NCBI GenBank assembly: GCA_902614915.1
Contig: CACMMX010000001.1
Location: 1-64,000 of the forward strand
Source of the DNA: an uncultured Cryomorphaceae bacterium
GTDB lineage: Bacteria > Bacteroidota > Bacteroidia > Flavobacteriales > Schleiferiaceae
Reading direction: 5' to 3'
Length of the DNA stretch: 64,000 nucleotides
Shown: in pieces, positions 8,774 through 18,137 of the stretch
How the letters are laid out: every line of letters starts with the position of its first letter
Position numbering within the stretch: the stretch's first letter is position 1
Notes under the pieces: generated by a model
Seen by the model: only the letters and a program-made list of their open reading frames with translations
Databases searched by the model: none
Told to the model about the DNA's origin: nothing
Translations under genes and position numbers: made by a program

Positions 8774-10189
8774 TTAAAAGTCCTTAAGGTCTCTACCTAA
8801 GAAACTCTGAACTGTTCTGAATCCGATGTAACTTTTTGCGGTGTCTTGATATTCATAATCACGAGCACCCAATTGAAGGAAATAAGCCACATCCTTCCAG
8901 GAACCACCTCGAATAACTTTACGTTTCATTGTCTCACTTTCCTCTTCAAACGCATTGTATTGAAATTCAGAAGCTATATCGCTACCGAAGGCATAAGATT
9001 GAACATCAAATGCAGTAGAAGTCCACTCGCTTACATTACCTGACATACAGTAAAGATTAAAACCATTAGGAGAATATGCAGTAGTTTTCACCGGGTAAAA
9101 CCCACCGTCCGCGGTTAAATTTCCACGTCTTGGTTTAAAATTGGCCAAATAACATCCTGAACTATTAGTTGCGTACGGACCTCCCCATGGATAAGTGGTT
9201 AATTCTTCACCTCCGCGTGCAGCATATTCCCATTCAGCTTCTGTTGGTAAGCGGAAATCATTTTCAGTAAGTTCACCAGAGCTTTTTAGATAATCACGAC
9301 GATACTTGCTTCTCCAATTGGCAAAAGCACGAGCTTGCCTCCAATTTACACCCACAACAGGATAGTCATCATAGGCAGGGTGCCAAAAGTACTTATCGTG
9401 CATTGGTTCATTAAAAGAGTAGGTAAAGTCATGAATCCAAACTAATGTATCTGGATAAACATTGACAGTTTCTTTTTCAAAAAACGAAGAACGATTACTT
9501 TCTGCTTGGGTATCTTTTATGAAATCGCGGTAACTGAATAATTCACCATCTCCGTCTTCGTCTTTGTAATCAAACTTAGCACGATTCAATTTCGAGGCTG
9601 CTTTCTGCTTGTTAATCCAATAATAAGTGTAGTTTAATTGTCGCGTATCTAAGTGTCGATAACCTAGCCATTGCTCTTCAGGATCAAGATACATGCTTTC
9701 AACTACTTCTGTATATTCTTGTGATGGGTAACGATTTTTATCCCACTCTAAATAGGGGTCCCAATTGAGCCTGCGCATCATACTGTCTGGATATTCTAAT
9801 GCCACATATTCTTGGAAAGCAGTGGGATCCTCTAGCTCAGCCAAATCAATGTATTCGAATTCTTCCACTAAACCTTCTGCTAATCTCGTTCTTGCTATAG
9901 AATCACGAACCCAACTCACAAATTGGCGGTATTCATTGTTAGTGACTTCTGTTTGATCCATGTAGAATGCGGAAATACTTACTGTTTTAGCAGGAGCAGT
10001 GTATGCATAGGGTACATCTTCATCATGATTTCCCATGGTAAAACTTCCCTGCGGAATGTAAACCATGCCATATGGCTCACTTGGATACCAAGTTGTTCTG
10101 TTTTGGACGCCAACCAATTCACCGTGGTCGTTGCTTCCACAAGAGGCTAAAAACCCAAGCGATATTAATCCAAAGAAAATCTTTTTCAT
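8774..10189 (-). CDS. gldK: gliding motility / T9SS lipoprotein GldK (PorK)
   Basis: GldK is an outer-membrane-linked lipoprotein that forms a ring with GldN. The start chosen is the internal Met (MKKIFFGLISLGFLASCGS), because it gives a proper SPase II signal with the lipidated Cys at about 17; the track's start ten codons upstream would spoil it. The body is an FGE-sulfatase fold: IPQGSFTMGNHDEDVPY near the N-terminus, FYMDQTEVTNNEY, VVGVNWRQARAFANW, RLPTEAEWEYAARGG and a final VIRGGSWKD...GFRTV. No catalytic Cys is implied; GldK is structural. About 471 aa, following porP by 47 bases. Confidence 0.95.
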   Translation of the reverse strand: MKKIFFGLISLGFLASCGSNDHGELVGVQNRTTWYPSEPYGMVYIPQGSFTMGNHDEDVPYAYTAPAKTVSISAFYMDQTEVTNNEYRQFVSWVRDSIARTRLAEGLVEEFEYIDLAELEDPTAFQEYVALEYPDSMMRRLNWDPYLEWDKNRYPSQEYTEVVESMYLDPEEQWLGYRHLDTRQLNYTYYWINKQKAASKLNRAKFDYKDEDGDGELFSYRDFIKDTQAESNRSSFFEKETVNVYPDTLVWIHDFTYSFNEPMHDKYFWHPAYDDYPVVGVNWRQARAFANWRSKYRRDYLKSSGELTENDFRLPTEAEWEYAARGGEELTTYPWGGPYATNSSGCYLANFKPRRGNLTADGGFYPVKTTAYSPNGFNLYCMSGNVSEWTSTAFDVQSYAFGSDIASEFQYNAFEEESETMKRKVIRGGSWKDVAYFLQLGARDYEYQDTAKSYIGFRTVQSFLGRDLKDF

Positions 10190-10236
10190 AATTATATTTA
10201 ATTTCAACTGTATTCTCATTTTATACGGACTTTATA

Positions 10237-11175
10237 TTACAAAAATATGGGATTTCTGTAACTTCCTTTTTCTTTAGGCGGTATTTCGATGGTGAAGCAA
10301 TAACTCATCATAATTTCATGAGACCCGCTGCTTGAATTTCTTAAGCTTGAGGTGGTGAGATCATAGGAGTATGAAGCTCTCAAATCTTTTGTTATTTGAT
10401 ATCCAGCCATAATTGACAGCGCATCGTATAACCTATAGGTAACGCCGCCCCATATGTCATTATTATATGTTACTGCTGCATTTATGTCAAATTGAGTGGT
10501 CACTAAATCTGTTTTCACCATCATTGCAGGTTGCAAGACAAAACCGTTTTGAAGATCGAGATCGTATCCTCCCATTAAAAAGTAATGCCGCTGACCACGA
10601 AGTTGAGCATTTCCTGTTCCCCCGGTGGCAGTAAGAATATCTTTCGTTTCGAGAAGCCTTGAACTGCTTAAGCCAACATACCAGTTATCTCTGTAATAAT
10701 ATGTACCAAAACTAAGATCAGTTGCTAAGGAGGTCGCTCCAAGTTGAATTAGTGAAGGGTCGTTCATTGTTTGGGGCGGTGCCCAAACCCCTGAGGTCAC
10801 ATTTTTATTTCGAAAATCAACACGTACACCTATACCTAGCTCTCCACCTGCTAAAATAGATTGATATCCATAACCTACACCTGCGGTAATGTCCTGAAAA
10901 AAACCAATAATATCATTAGTAACATTGACAGAAAGTCCTCCGCCGATAATATCTAGGGGTACATTCGCAGAAAAGTTTTGAGTGGTGGGAGCATTTTCAA
11001 AACCAACCCACTGAGAACGATGCGCAGCAGATAAACATATTGCATTACCTGAGCCTGTAACTCCTGGATTGTAGTAAATTTTATTATTCGAAAATTGTGT
11101 AAATTGGATGTCTTGTTGAGCCCAAATATTTGATACACAATGTATTGCGAATAAAGCTAGGTAAGTTTTTTTCAT
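10237..11175 (-). CDS. porP: PorP/SprF family type IX secretion membrane protein
   Basis: PorP/SprF proteins are outer-membrane beta-barrel-like components of T9SS and gliding machinery. After a signal peptide ending NIWAQ the mature start DIQFTQFSNNKIYYNPGVTG is the family signature, followed by HRSQWVGFENAPTTQNF. The remainder shows alternating aromatic/glycine beta strands and a short basic C-terminus. Length 312 aa fits. It is the first gene of the operon ahead of gldK, where PorP sits in Porphyromonas. Many Bacteroidota carry several paralogues, so the symbol is by position and may be replaced by sprF-like. Confidence 0.88.
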   Translation of the reverse strand: MKKTYLALFAIHCVSNIWAQQDIQFTQFSNNKIYYNPGVTGSGNAICLSAAHRSQWVGFENAPTTQNFSANVPLDIIGGGLSVNVTNDIIGFFQDITAGVGYGYQSILAGGELGIGVRVDFRNKNVTSGVWAPPQTMNDPSLIQLGATSLATDLSFGTYYYRDNWYVGLSSSRLLETKDILTATGGTGNAQLRGQRHYFLMGGYDLDLQNGFVLQPAMMVKTDLVTTQFDINAAVTYNNDIWGGVTYRLYDALSIMAGYQITKDLRASYSYDLTTSSLRNSSSGSHEIMMSYCFTIEIPPKEKGSYRNPIFL

Positions 11176-11207
11176 GGATTAAAACACTAACGCCTTTTGA
11201 CGGCTGC

Positions 11208-11236
11208 TAAAGATAGAAAAATTCCATTGCTATCAA
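11208..11236 (-). promoter_or_regulatory. predicted promoter of the porP-gldKLMN operon
   Basis: Reading the minus strand, TTG is followed after 18 bases by TATCTTTA, one mismatch from the Bacteroidota -7 box TAnnTTTG. The box ends about 33 bases before the porP ATG. The spacing agrees with the -33/-7 architecture of the phylum's primary sigma factor. Confidence 0.5.
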
Positions 11237-11252
11237 CATTTTTTTCTTTGAG

Positions 11253-12407
11253 TTAACCGGCTTTTTGCTGTGCTTTCCACCACCTTTTCGGGATTGTACC
11301 CTGTAAAGCTTCTAGATAATCATCATTGCTGCATGGGACTAATGAGAACCTATCTGACTTGAACTTTCCTTTAGGTATTTCTATCCACCAACGCCCACTG
11401 TTAGGACTCTTGTAAAATTTCAAGGTATCTTCTTCATCAATTAGTACTGTGTATTTCTCGTAGGTTGTTCTCGTTCCTACCGGGAAATCTCCATATCTCA
11501 ATGAAACACCTTCTAAAAAATACCATAATACATGGGCACATAAATGAGCACTTTGTCCTCTTACATCATACTTAGGGTTATACTCAAAAAGACCTAGTTG
11601 ACTCACCGTATCGCTCATTCCTGCGTAACGGATTATAGCACAAAGTTCATCCCCGGAAAATCCATGCGGGGAGGTATAAAAAGTTCCCGGATTATAACTT
11701 TGTCTTACCACATTGATGTCCACGCTCACTAAATCTGCTTCACGCAGCAATGGCTCAGTAATATTGATTTTTGCTTGAGCATCACCTAATCTTAGGCCTT
11801 CAAAAAATAGCTTATCTATCAGCCCAATTTCGTCAGGGCTGTTAAAGTAGGTCTGGTAACCAATATTTGTAAAGTTGTAAAGGTTATGCGGTTCTTGAAG
11901 CACCAAGTGGCTCACATAGCTTTGGTGATCTAAATCTCTCCCTTCACTGCCTACATCAAGCCTTGAATCTAAAGATACCACATTTACCATTTTTTCCATA
12001 TTATCAAACGCCCTGTAGTTGCCATAGGTCAAATCTTGAGATCCTCCAATGGTAATGGTTATAATGCCTTTTTGGAGCATATTTTTACAAAAGTCTATTA
12101 GTAGTTGAATAGTGTCTACATGTCGCTCTCCGCTATAAATATTTCCAAGATCAGCAATGTTAAAATCCCAGTTTCCCTCTTGCAATTGGTATAGATAGGG
12201 TCTAATATGATCAGCAGCTGCAGCACAACCGGTATTTCTATAAGCACGTCTATCTTCTTGAACCCCAACGATAACAATTTTGATATCCTCCAAAGAAGGA
12301 ATACCGTCTAATTCAGAATGTCGTTTTATTTTGTGACCCAATTGGCCGGGCTCTAAAACAGGCAACTTTGAAAGTACACTTTCAGGTACGGGACTTAAGT
12401 ATTCCAC
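11253..12407 (-). CDS. arginase/agmatinase/formiminoglutamase superfamily protein with degraded metal site
   Basis: The fold is that of the ureohydrolase superfamily, but the manganese ligands are altered. The first motif reads GGSQD (about residues 121-125; usual GGxHD/S), the second DSRLD (147-151; usual DxHxD), and the third SVDIN (228-232; usual SxDxD). Thus two histidines and one aspartate are replaced. Such divergent members are frequent in Bacteroidota, where they are often labelled formimidoylglutamase or arginase; catalysis by the usual mechanism is doubtful. 384 aa, longer than a standard arginase, with a ~60-residue C-terminal addition rich in aromatic residues. It lies just after topA on the same strand. 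A hut role cannot be claimed although hutU is elsewhere in the window. Confidence 0.8.
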   Translation of the reverse strand: MEYLSPVPESVLSKLPVLEPGQLGHKIKRHSELDGIPSLEDIKIVIVGVQEDRRAYRNTGCAAAADHIRPYLYQLQEGNWDFNIADLGNIYSGERHVDTIQLLIDFCKNMLQKGIITITIGGSQDLTYGNYRAFDNMEKMVNVVSLDSRLDVGSEGRDLDHQSYVSHLVLQEPHNLYNFTNIGYQTYFNSPDEIGLIDKLFFEGLRLGDAQAKINITEPLLREADLVSVDINVVRQSYNPGTFYTSPHGFSGDELCAIIRYAGMSDTVSQLGLFEYNPKYDVRGQSAHLCAHVLWYFLEGVSLRYGDFPVGTRTTYEKYTVLIDEEDTLKFYKSPNSGRWWIEIPKGKFKSDRFSLVPCSNDDYLEALQGTIPKRWWKAQQKAG

Positions 12408-12440
12408 GATTTATTTTTTTCTCGTGTTCAATTTACCCTC

Positions 12441-14732
12441 TTATTTGCGCTTTGCCCTTCTTTTTGTGGGGCCTGCAGCGATAAGTTCTTCACAAGCGCT
12501 TCTGTTTAAGCTTTCAGGCTCTTTATCCTTGGGGATTTTATAATTTTTACCACCACTCTTAATATAAGGCCCATAGCGACCTTTGAGTATTTGTATGATA
12601 GGCTCCTCTGTAAATTCAGCAATAATATTGTTGGAATCCTCTTTGACTTTGTCTTCAATAATTTTAACAGCCTGCTCAATGCTCACCTCTTCTGGAGTAT
12701 TTTCTGTTAAACTATAGAAATTCTTATTCCACATTAGGTAAGGCCCATATCTTCCTACGTTTGCCTTGACTTCCATATTTTTATAAATACCTAAGGTTCT
12801 TGGCAACACTTCTTTTCTAAGTGCCATTTCCAATGTTGCATCATAGAAGCCAACGCTATGTGGTAACTTTTTGAAACGGGGCTTGTTTTCCTCATCTCCA
12901 TCACCAAATTGAAAAACAAAGCCATAACGAGCAAGTTTTACATAAACAGGCTCGCCCGTATCAGGTTCTACACCGAGAAGACGGCTCGCTCGAGCATTTT
13001 TAGGGGCGTTTTCAATCAGCGGGTGGAATTCGCTGTAGAATTCTTTGATACTGTCCTGCCAACCTATTAACCCTTCCGCTACGGTATCAAAATTTTGTTC
13101 TGCTTTAGCAGTAAATTGATAATCCATAATCAAACTGTAATGCTCAATTAGGAAGTCTGTTACAACCTTACCGATATCCGTTGGAAACAATTTATTCTTA
13201 TCGGCGCCGTAATTTTCCGTATCTATGATGTAACGCACACCGTCAGTTTTAGCGCTATATATTTTGTATTCTCTAGAATTTCCCTTCAAGCTGTCCTTGA
13301 TAACGTATTTCCTTTTCTGTATTGTTGAAATAGTGGGTGCATAAGTAGATGGACGACCTATTCCTAATTCTTCTAATTTTTTGACCAACGAAGCCTCAGT
13401 ATATCTTGGCGCATGTTTCGTGAAACGTTCGGTTGCAGTGATTTCGGCTGAAGTGAGTAAATCGCCCTCAGTGACTGAAGGTAATTGCTCGTCTATTTGT
13501 TCAATGTTCTCCTCATCAGTTCCCTCTTGATACACACGAATAAACCCATCAAAGGTGATAATCTGGCCTCGAGCAGTGAACATCTGTGTATCAGGTGCTT
13601 TTGTATTGGATATCTTTATAGTAGTATTTTCAAGTTTGGCCTCTGCCATTTGTGAGGCAATGGTGCGCTTATAGATCAAGTCATATAATTTTTTCTGACG
13701 ATCATCTGCACCGGCAGCTGCCTTTCCAAAATTCGTAGGTCTAATAGCTTCATGCGCCTCTTGAGCTCCTTTACTATTGGTGTTAAACTTACGTGCTTGG
13801 TGATATTTTTGTCCATATTGCGACTCTACGTGAGCAGCAATTCCTGCAAGTGCATCATTACTAAGATTAAAGCTATCCGTTCTCATGTAGGTGATGTGTC
13901 CTGCTTCGTACAATCGTTGTGCTAGAGTCATGGTTTGACTCACGCTAAATCCTAGTTTACGACTGGCCTCTTGTTGAAGGGTAGAAGTTGTAAATGGAGC
14001 AGCAGGCGAGCGCTTTCCTGGGCGTTTTTCAACAGATTCAACTTTATATTGAGTACCAACGCATTGTTCAAGAAATTGACGTGCTTCTTCTTCTTGTAAA
14101 TTTTTAGAAATCTCTGCTTTAAAACTGATTTTTTCGTCGGAGAATATGCCACTTACTTTGAAACTTGAAGTTGGTATATGCCCTTCTATTTCGCGCTCTT
14201 TCTCTACAATTAAGCGTACAGCTACACTTTGAACTCTGCCTGCGCTCAGACCACGTTGAATACTCTTCCATAAAACAGGACTTAATTCATAACCAACCAA
14301 TCTATCTAACACCCTGCGAGCCTGTTGCGCATCTACCAATTCTTTATTGATTTTTCTTGGATTTTCTACCGCCCGAAGTATTGCACTTTTTGTAATCTCA
14401 TTAAATACTATCCGTTCCGTTTTTTCGTCGGTTAAATCTAGACTTTCATACAAGTGCCATGCTATGGCTTCTCCCTCTCGGTCTTCATCCGATGCTAGCC
14501 AAACCTTTTCTGATGATTTAGCGGCTTTTTTCAATTCCATAACTAATGAGGCTTTGCCCTGCGAGACGCAGTACTTAGGAGTAAAGTTGTTTTCGATGTC
14601 TATAGCTATCCCTTTACCGCATAGGTCACGGATGTGACCGTAAGAGGACATGACTGAGAAATCATTACCCAAGTATTTTTGGATAGTTTTAGCTTTTGCA
14701 GGAGACTCAACGATGACTAGATTGCTCGCCAT
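12441..14732 (-). CDS. topA: DNA topoisomerase I
   Basis: Type IA topoisomerase, relaxing negative supercoils. The Toprim domain opens MASNLVIVESPAKAKTIQKY and contains SDEDREGEAIAWHL; the active-site Tyr is in HITYMRTDS. GIGRPSTYAPTISTI is the usual conserved helix. The C-terminus lacks the Cys4 zinc fingers of the E. coli enzyme and instead has GRYGPYL/GRYGPYIKSGGKNY repeats and a basic tail. The ORF track extends 31 codons upstream with a hydrophobic, non-homologous leader; the internal ATG at 14732 is the conserved start, giving 763 aa. It is divergent from miaB across a 198-base gap. Confidence 0.96.
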   Translation of the reverse strand: MASNLVIVESPAKAKTIQKYLGNDFSVMSSYGHIRDLCGKGIAIDIENNFTPKYCVSQGKASLVMELKKAAKSSEKVWLASDEDREGEAIAWHLYESLDLTDEKTERIVFNEITKSAILRAVENPRKINKELVDAQQARRVLDRLVGYELSPVLWKSIQRGLSAGRVQSVAVRLIVEKEREIEGHIPTSSFKVSGIFSDEKISFKAEISKNLQEEEARQFLEQCVGTQYKVESVEKRPGKRSPAAPFTTSTLQQEASRKLGFSVSQTMTLAQRLYEAGHITYMRTDSFNLSNDALAGIAAHVESQYGQKYHQARKFNTNSKGAQEAHEAIRPTNFGKAAAGADDRQKKLYDLIYKRTIASQMAEAKLENTTIKISNTKAPDTQMFTARGQIITFDGFIRVYQEGTDEENIEQIDEQLPSVTEGDLLTSAEITATERFTKHAPRYTEASLVKKLEELGIGRPSTYAPTISTIQKRKYVIKDSLKGNSREYKIYSAKTDGVRYIIDTENYGADKNKLFPTDIGKVVTDFLIEHYSLIMDYQFTAKAEQNFDTVAEGLIGWQDSIKEFYSEFHPLIENAPKNARASRLLGVEPDTGEPVYVKLARYGFVFQFGDGDEENKPRFKKLPHSVGFYDATLEMALRKEVLPRTLGIYKNMEVKANVGRYGPYLMWNKNFYSLTENTPEEVSIEQAVKIIEDKVKEDSNNIIAEFTEEPIIQILKGRYGPYIKSGGKNYKIPKDKEPESLNRSACEELIAAGPTKRRAKRK

Positions 14733-14881
14733 AAATTTGAATTCAGTTAAAAAAATGAGGGCACAAAGTAAAAGCGAAATAGATAATCTTAACAACAACT
14801 TTTTTTGTAAAAGTGTTCTATCCAATAAGTATTACTTCGTAATAGAAAGTTTTCAATCAGACAAATTGTCAGTTTTCATTG

Positions 14882-14889
14882 TATCTTTG
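14882..14889 (+). promoter_or_regulatory. predicted -7 box for the miaB operon
   Basis: TATCTTTG is an exact TAnnTTTG match 41 bases before the miaB ATG. The nearest TTG (14866-14868) is only 13 bases upstream, shorter than usual, so the -33 element is uncertain. A GACAA-A-TTGTC inverted repeat at 14860-14870 overlaps the expected -33 region and could be an operator. Confidence 0.45.
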
Positions 14890-14930
14890 CGAAATCGCAA
14901 GAGAAAGTAAAGTTTTGAGCGCAAATAAAT

Positions 14931-16412
14931 ATGAAAGGAAAAACTAAACGCGCAAGCGGCAGGGGTCTTTACGCCGAGGGTGACAAGAATCCATATGAGC
15001 ACGTGGGATCTATCCTCGAAACCAAGAACCCACTTGGACCGAAAAAGTTGTACATAGAATCATATGGTTGTCAAATGAATTTTTCTGACAGTGAAATTGT
15101 TGCATCAGTTTTAGGCAAAGAAGGATACAGTACCACACAGAATTCGGAAGAGGCAGATTTAGTGCTTCTGAATACATGTTCGATTCGAGACAAGGCAGAA
15201 CAGACAGTTAGAAATAGATTAAATCACTTCAATGGCCACAAGCGAAACAATCCAGACTTGAAGATTGGGGTATTGGGTTGTATGGCCGAACGCATCAAGG
15301 GTAAATTACTTGATGAGGAAAAACTAGTGGATCTTGTTGTAGGACCTGATGCCTACAGGGACTTACCAAACCTTCTGCAAGAACTTGATGGAGGAAGGAA
15401 GGCGGTAAATGTCATACTTAGTAAGGAAGAGACCTATGAGGATATTGAGCCCGTTCGCCTTGGTGGAAATGGGGTCAGTGCTTTTGTCACAATTACTAGG
15501 GGATGTGATAATATGTGTTCGTTTTGTGTAGTCCCTTTTACGCGTGGTAGAGAGCGTTCAAGAAATCCACAGACAATAGTAGATGAAGCTTTAGACCTAC
15601 AAAAACAAGGATATAAAGAGATTACTTTACTTGGACAAAATGTAGATAGTTACCTCTGGTATGGTGGAGGGTTGAAAAAAGATTTTGAAAAGGCTTCCGA
15701 ACTAGCTAAGGCAAGTGCCATTCATTTTGCAGATCTAATGGCAATGGTCGCGGAAGCTGTTCCAAGCATGCGGATTCGGTTCTCCACCTCCAACCCACAA
15801 GATATGGAGGATGATGTGTTAGAAACTATAGCTAAGTACAAGAACATTTGTAATTACATCCACCTTCCTGTTCAAAGCGGTTCTTCAAGAATTTTGGAGT
15901 TGATGAATCGTGGTCATAATCGTGATGAATATATGGCATTAATCGAGCGAATCAGACGAATTATTCCTGGCTGTGCCATATCCCATGACATGATTTCTGG
16001 TTTTCCTACCGAGACGGAAGAAGATCATTTAGAAACCTTAAGTCTAATGGAATTTGTGAAATATGATTTTGGGTATATGTTTTTCTACAGTGAACGACCT
16101 AACACGTATGCTGCAAGGAAAATGCAGGATGACATTCCAATGGATGTAAAAAAGCGTAGACTGAACGAAATTATTAAGTTGCAGAATTCTCACAGCCTCC
16201 AAAGACATGAGGACATGATTGGTAATACCTACGAGGTGCTTGTGGAAGGCACATCAAAGAAAAGCAATGAGCAGTTGTTTGGAAGGACTGATTCTAACAG
16301 CGTAGTGGTTTTTGATAGAGGGAATTTGAAACCGGGAGATTTCTGTTCAGTTAAAGTTGAGAAATGCACTGCAGCAACATTAATTGGTACAGTCGTTGAC
16401 CAATTGAATTAG
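14931..16412 (+). CDS. miaB: tRNA-2-methylthio-N6-dimethylallyladenosine synthase MiaB
   Basis: A radical-SAM methylthiotransferase that modifies i6A37 in tRNAs reading UNN codons. The N-terminal MTTase domain has three cluster cysteines in YGCQMN, LNTCSIRD and LGCMAE. The radical-SAM triad is RGCDNMCSFC (CxxxCxxC). The C-terminus (about 420-490) is a TRAM domain. Length 493 aa includes a short N-terminal basic extension and an insertion after LGQNVDSYLWYGGG, both common in Bacteroidota MiaB. It is the first gene of a run with a sigma-54 activator, lptE, a TPR-like protein and secG. Confidence 0.96.
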   Translation: MKGKTKRASGRGLYAEGDKNPYEHVGSILETKNPLGPKKLYIESYGCQMNFSDSEIVASVLGKEGYSTTQNSEEADLVLLNTCSIRDKAEQTVRNRLNHFNGHKRNNPDLKIGVLGCMAERIKGKLLDEEKLVDLVVGPDAYRDLPNLLQELDGGRKAVNVILSKEETYEDIEPVRLGGNGVSAFVTITRGCDNMCSFCVVPFTRGRERSRNPQTIVDEALDLQKQGYKEITLLGQNVDSYLWYGGGLKKDFEKASELAKASAIHFADLMAMVAEAVPSMRIRFSTSNPQDMEDDVLETIAKYKNICNYIHLPVQSGSSRILELMNRGHNRDEYMALIERIRRIIPGCAISHDMISGFPTETEEDHLETLSLMEFVKYDFGYMFFYSERPNTYAARKMQDDIPMDVKKRRLNEIIKLQNSHSLQRHEDMIGNTYEVLVEGTSKKSNEQLFGRTDSNSVVVFDRGNLKPGDFCSVKVEKCTAATLIGTVVDQLN

Positions 16413-16424
16413 ACTAAATTATCG

Positions 16425-17645
16425 ATGGCAGTTGAGGTAAAGAATATTAAACAGCGTTTTGGAATCATTGGGACTTCCTCCTTGCTTGATAGAGCATTAA
16501 ACAAGGCTATACAAGTGGCTCCCACAGATATCAGTGTTTTGGTTACCGGCGAAAGTGGAGTAGGTAAGGAAAGCATACCTAAAATCATACATCAATTGAG
16601 TCATCGAAAACATAATCCATACATAGCTGTAAACTGTGGTGCCATTCCTGAAGGAACCATTGACTCTGAACTCTTTGGTCACGAAAAAGGGGCTTTTACG
16701 GGCGCCACTGGAGCCCGTAAAGGATACTTCGAGGAGGCCGATGGAGGAACTATATTCTTAGATGAAGTTGGCGAATTACCCCTTCCTTCACAAGTTAGAC
16801 TGCTCCGAGTTTTGGAGACAGGTGAGTTTATTCGTGTGGGTGCCTCTCGTGCACAAAAAATTGATGTGCGCGTGGTGGGCGCTACCAATGTAGGTATGCT
16901 TGAAGCAATAAAAAAAGGGAAGTTTCGTGAGGATTTGTATTACCGTTTGAATACTGTAGAAATCCAGTTACCACCGTTACGTCAACGTCCGTCGGATATT
17001 CATTTAGTATTCAGAAAATTTGCTGCTGATTTTGCTTCAAAATATCATCTACCTCCTTTACGCCTTGATGATGAGGCAGTGAGATTACTTGAGCAATATA
17101 GATGGCCAGGTAATATTCGCCAATTAAGGAATTTAGCCGAACAAATGAGTGTCATCGAGAAAACGCGATTGGTAGGCAAAGACATACTCAAGACATATTT
17201 ACCGCAGGTAGATGCATCCAATCTTCCTGCGTTGAGTGGCGTAAGAGTTTCTGATAGTAACGATTATAGTTACAGCAAAGAGCGTGAGGCTTTATACAAG
17301 TTGCTGTTTGAAATGAAGGCTGAAATTAATGCGTTGAAAGAATCAGCCGCAAACGAAAAGGGGATAACAGAAAAGATTCACAACGATTTTTCCAAACGCA
17401 GTCATGAATTATCAAGTCCTTCTTCTGTAAGTCAGGAGGTGACGATTATTTCGAATAAGGAACGTGAGCGATTTGACGAAAATCATACAATAGAAATTGA
17501 AAACTTAAGTCTTGTAGATAAAGAAATAGAACTCATTAAAAAGGCATTAGAAAAATCTGGGGGAAAAAGAAAACATGCAGCTAAAGAACTCGGAATTTCT
17601 GAGCGTACCTTATACAGAAAGATTAAACAATATAACTTGGAATGA
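16425..17645 (+). CDS. sigma-54-dependent transcriptional activator without receiver domain
   Basis: An AAA+ enhancer-binding protein that should activate RpoN-dependent promoters. Walker A is GESGVGKES (about residue 42), the sigma-54 contact loop is GAFTGATGA (about 93), Walker B is GGTIFLDEVGELPL, and an arginine-finger region follows. Residues 280-350 form a low-complexity linker. The C-terminus AAKELGISERTLYRKIKQY is a Fis-type helix-turn-helix. There is no N-terminal response-regulator or PAS domain: the ATPase begins within 20 residues of the start, so activity is probably controlled by level or a partner. It overlaps lptE by four bases (ATGA), which indicates translational coupling. 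Confidence 0.92.
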   Translation: MAVEVKNIKQRFGIIGTSSLLDRALNKAIQVAPTDISVLVTGESGVGKESIPKIIHQLSHRKHNPYIAVNCGAIPEGTIDSELFGHEKGAFTGATGARKGYFEEADGGTIFLDEVGELPLPSQVRLLRVLETGEFIRVGASRAQKIDVRVVGATNVGMLEAIKKGKFREDLYYRLNTVEIQLPPLRQRPSDIHLVFRKFAADFASKYHLPPLRLDDEAVRLLEQYRWPGNIRQLRNLAEQMSVIEKTRLVGKDILKTYLPQVDASNLPALSGVRVSDSNDYSYSKEREALYKLLFEMKAEINALKESAANEKGITEKIHNDFSKRSHELSSPSSVSQEVTIISNKERERFDENHTIEIENLSLVDKEIELIKKALEKSGGKRKHAAKELGISERTLYRKIKQYNLE

Positions 17646-18136
17646 GGACTCTGATTCTTTTTCTTGCGCTAATAGTTCTAAGCTCGTGCAAAGGAGGTTA
17701 TAGTTTTACAGGTGGTAATATTGGTGATGCAAAGTCTCTTTATGTTGGGTTCTTTGAAAATAATGCACAAATTGTAAATCCAGAAGCTTCCCAGCAGTTA
17801 ACGGAGGCGATTAAGAATATATTTGTTCAGCAGACGTCTCTTGAATTAAATGATGGTCCGTCGGATATGGAGTTTAATGGAGAAATTGTTGAATATAGCC
17901 TAAAGCCGCAAGCGGCGAGAGGTCCTTCTGAAGTGGCCCAAATGCGATTTACAATATCAATTTTGGTAGACTTTGAAAACAGATTAAAATTAGAAAATAA
18001 TTTTTCACAAAGATTTTCTAGATATCGAGATTACAATTCCGATTTGAATTTTTCAGATATTGAAACAGAATTATCAGAAGACATTATTAAAGAACTTACA
18101 GAAGATATTCTGAATAAGTCTATCGCGAATTGGTAA
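17642..18136 (+). CDS. lptE: LptE-like LPS-assembly lipoprotein
   Basis: LptE plugs the LptD barrel that inserts lipopolysaccharide in the outer membrane. The 164-aa protein has an SPase II signal with LIVLSSC (Cys about 16), then GGYSFTGGNIGDAKSLYVGFFENNA, the Bacteroidota LptE signature, and a C-terminal helix containing LTEDILNKSIANW. It lacks cysteines beyond the lipid anchor. It follows the sigma-54 activator with overlap and precedes a TPR-like protein by one base, the usual Bacteroidota order around secG. Confidence 0.88.
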   Translation: MRTLILFLALIVLSSCKGGYSFTGGNIGDAKSLYVGFFENNAQIVNPEASQQLTEAIKNIFVQQTSLELNDGPSDMEFNGEIVEYSLKPQAARGPSEVAQMRFTISILVDFENRLKLENNFSQRFSRYRDYNSDLNFSDIETELSEDIIKELTEDILNKSIANW

Positions 18137-18137
18137 T

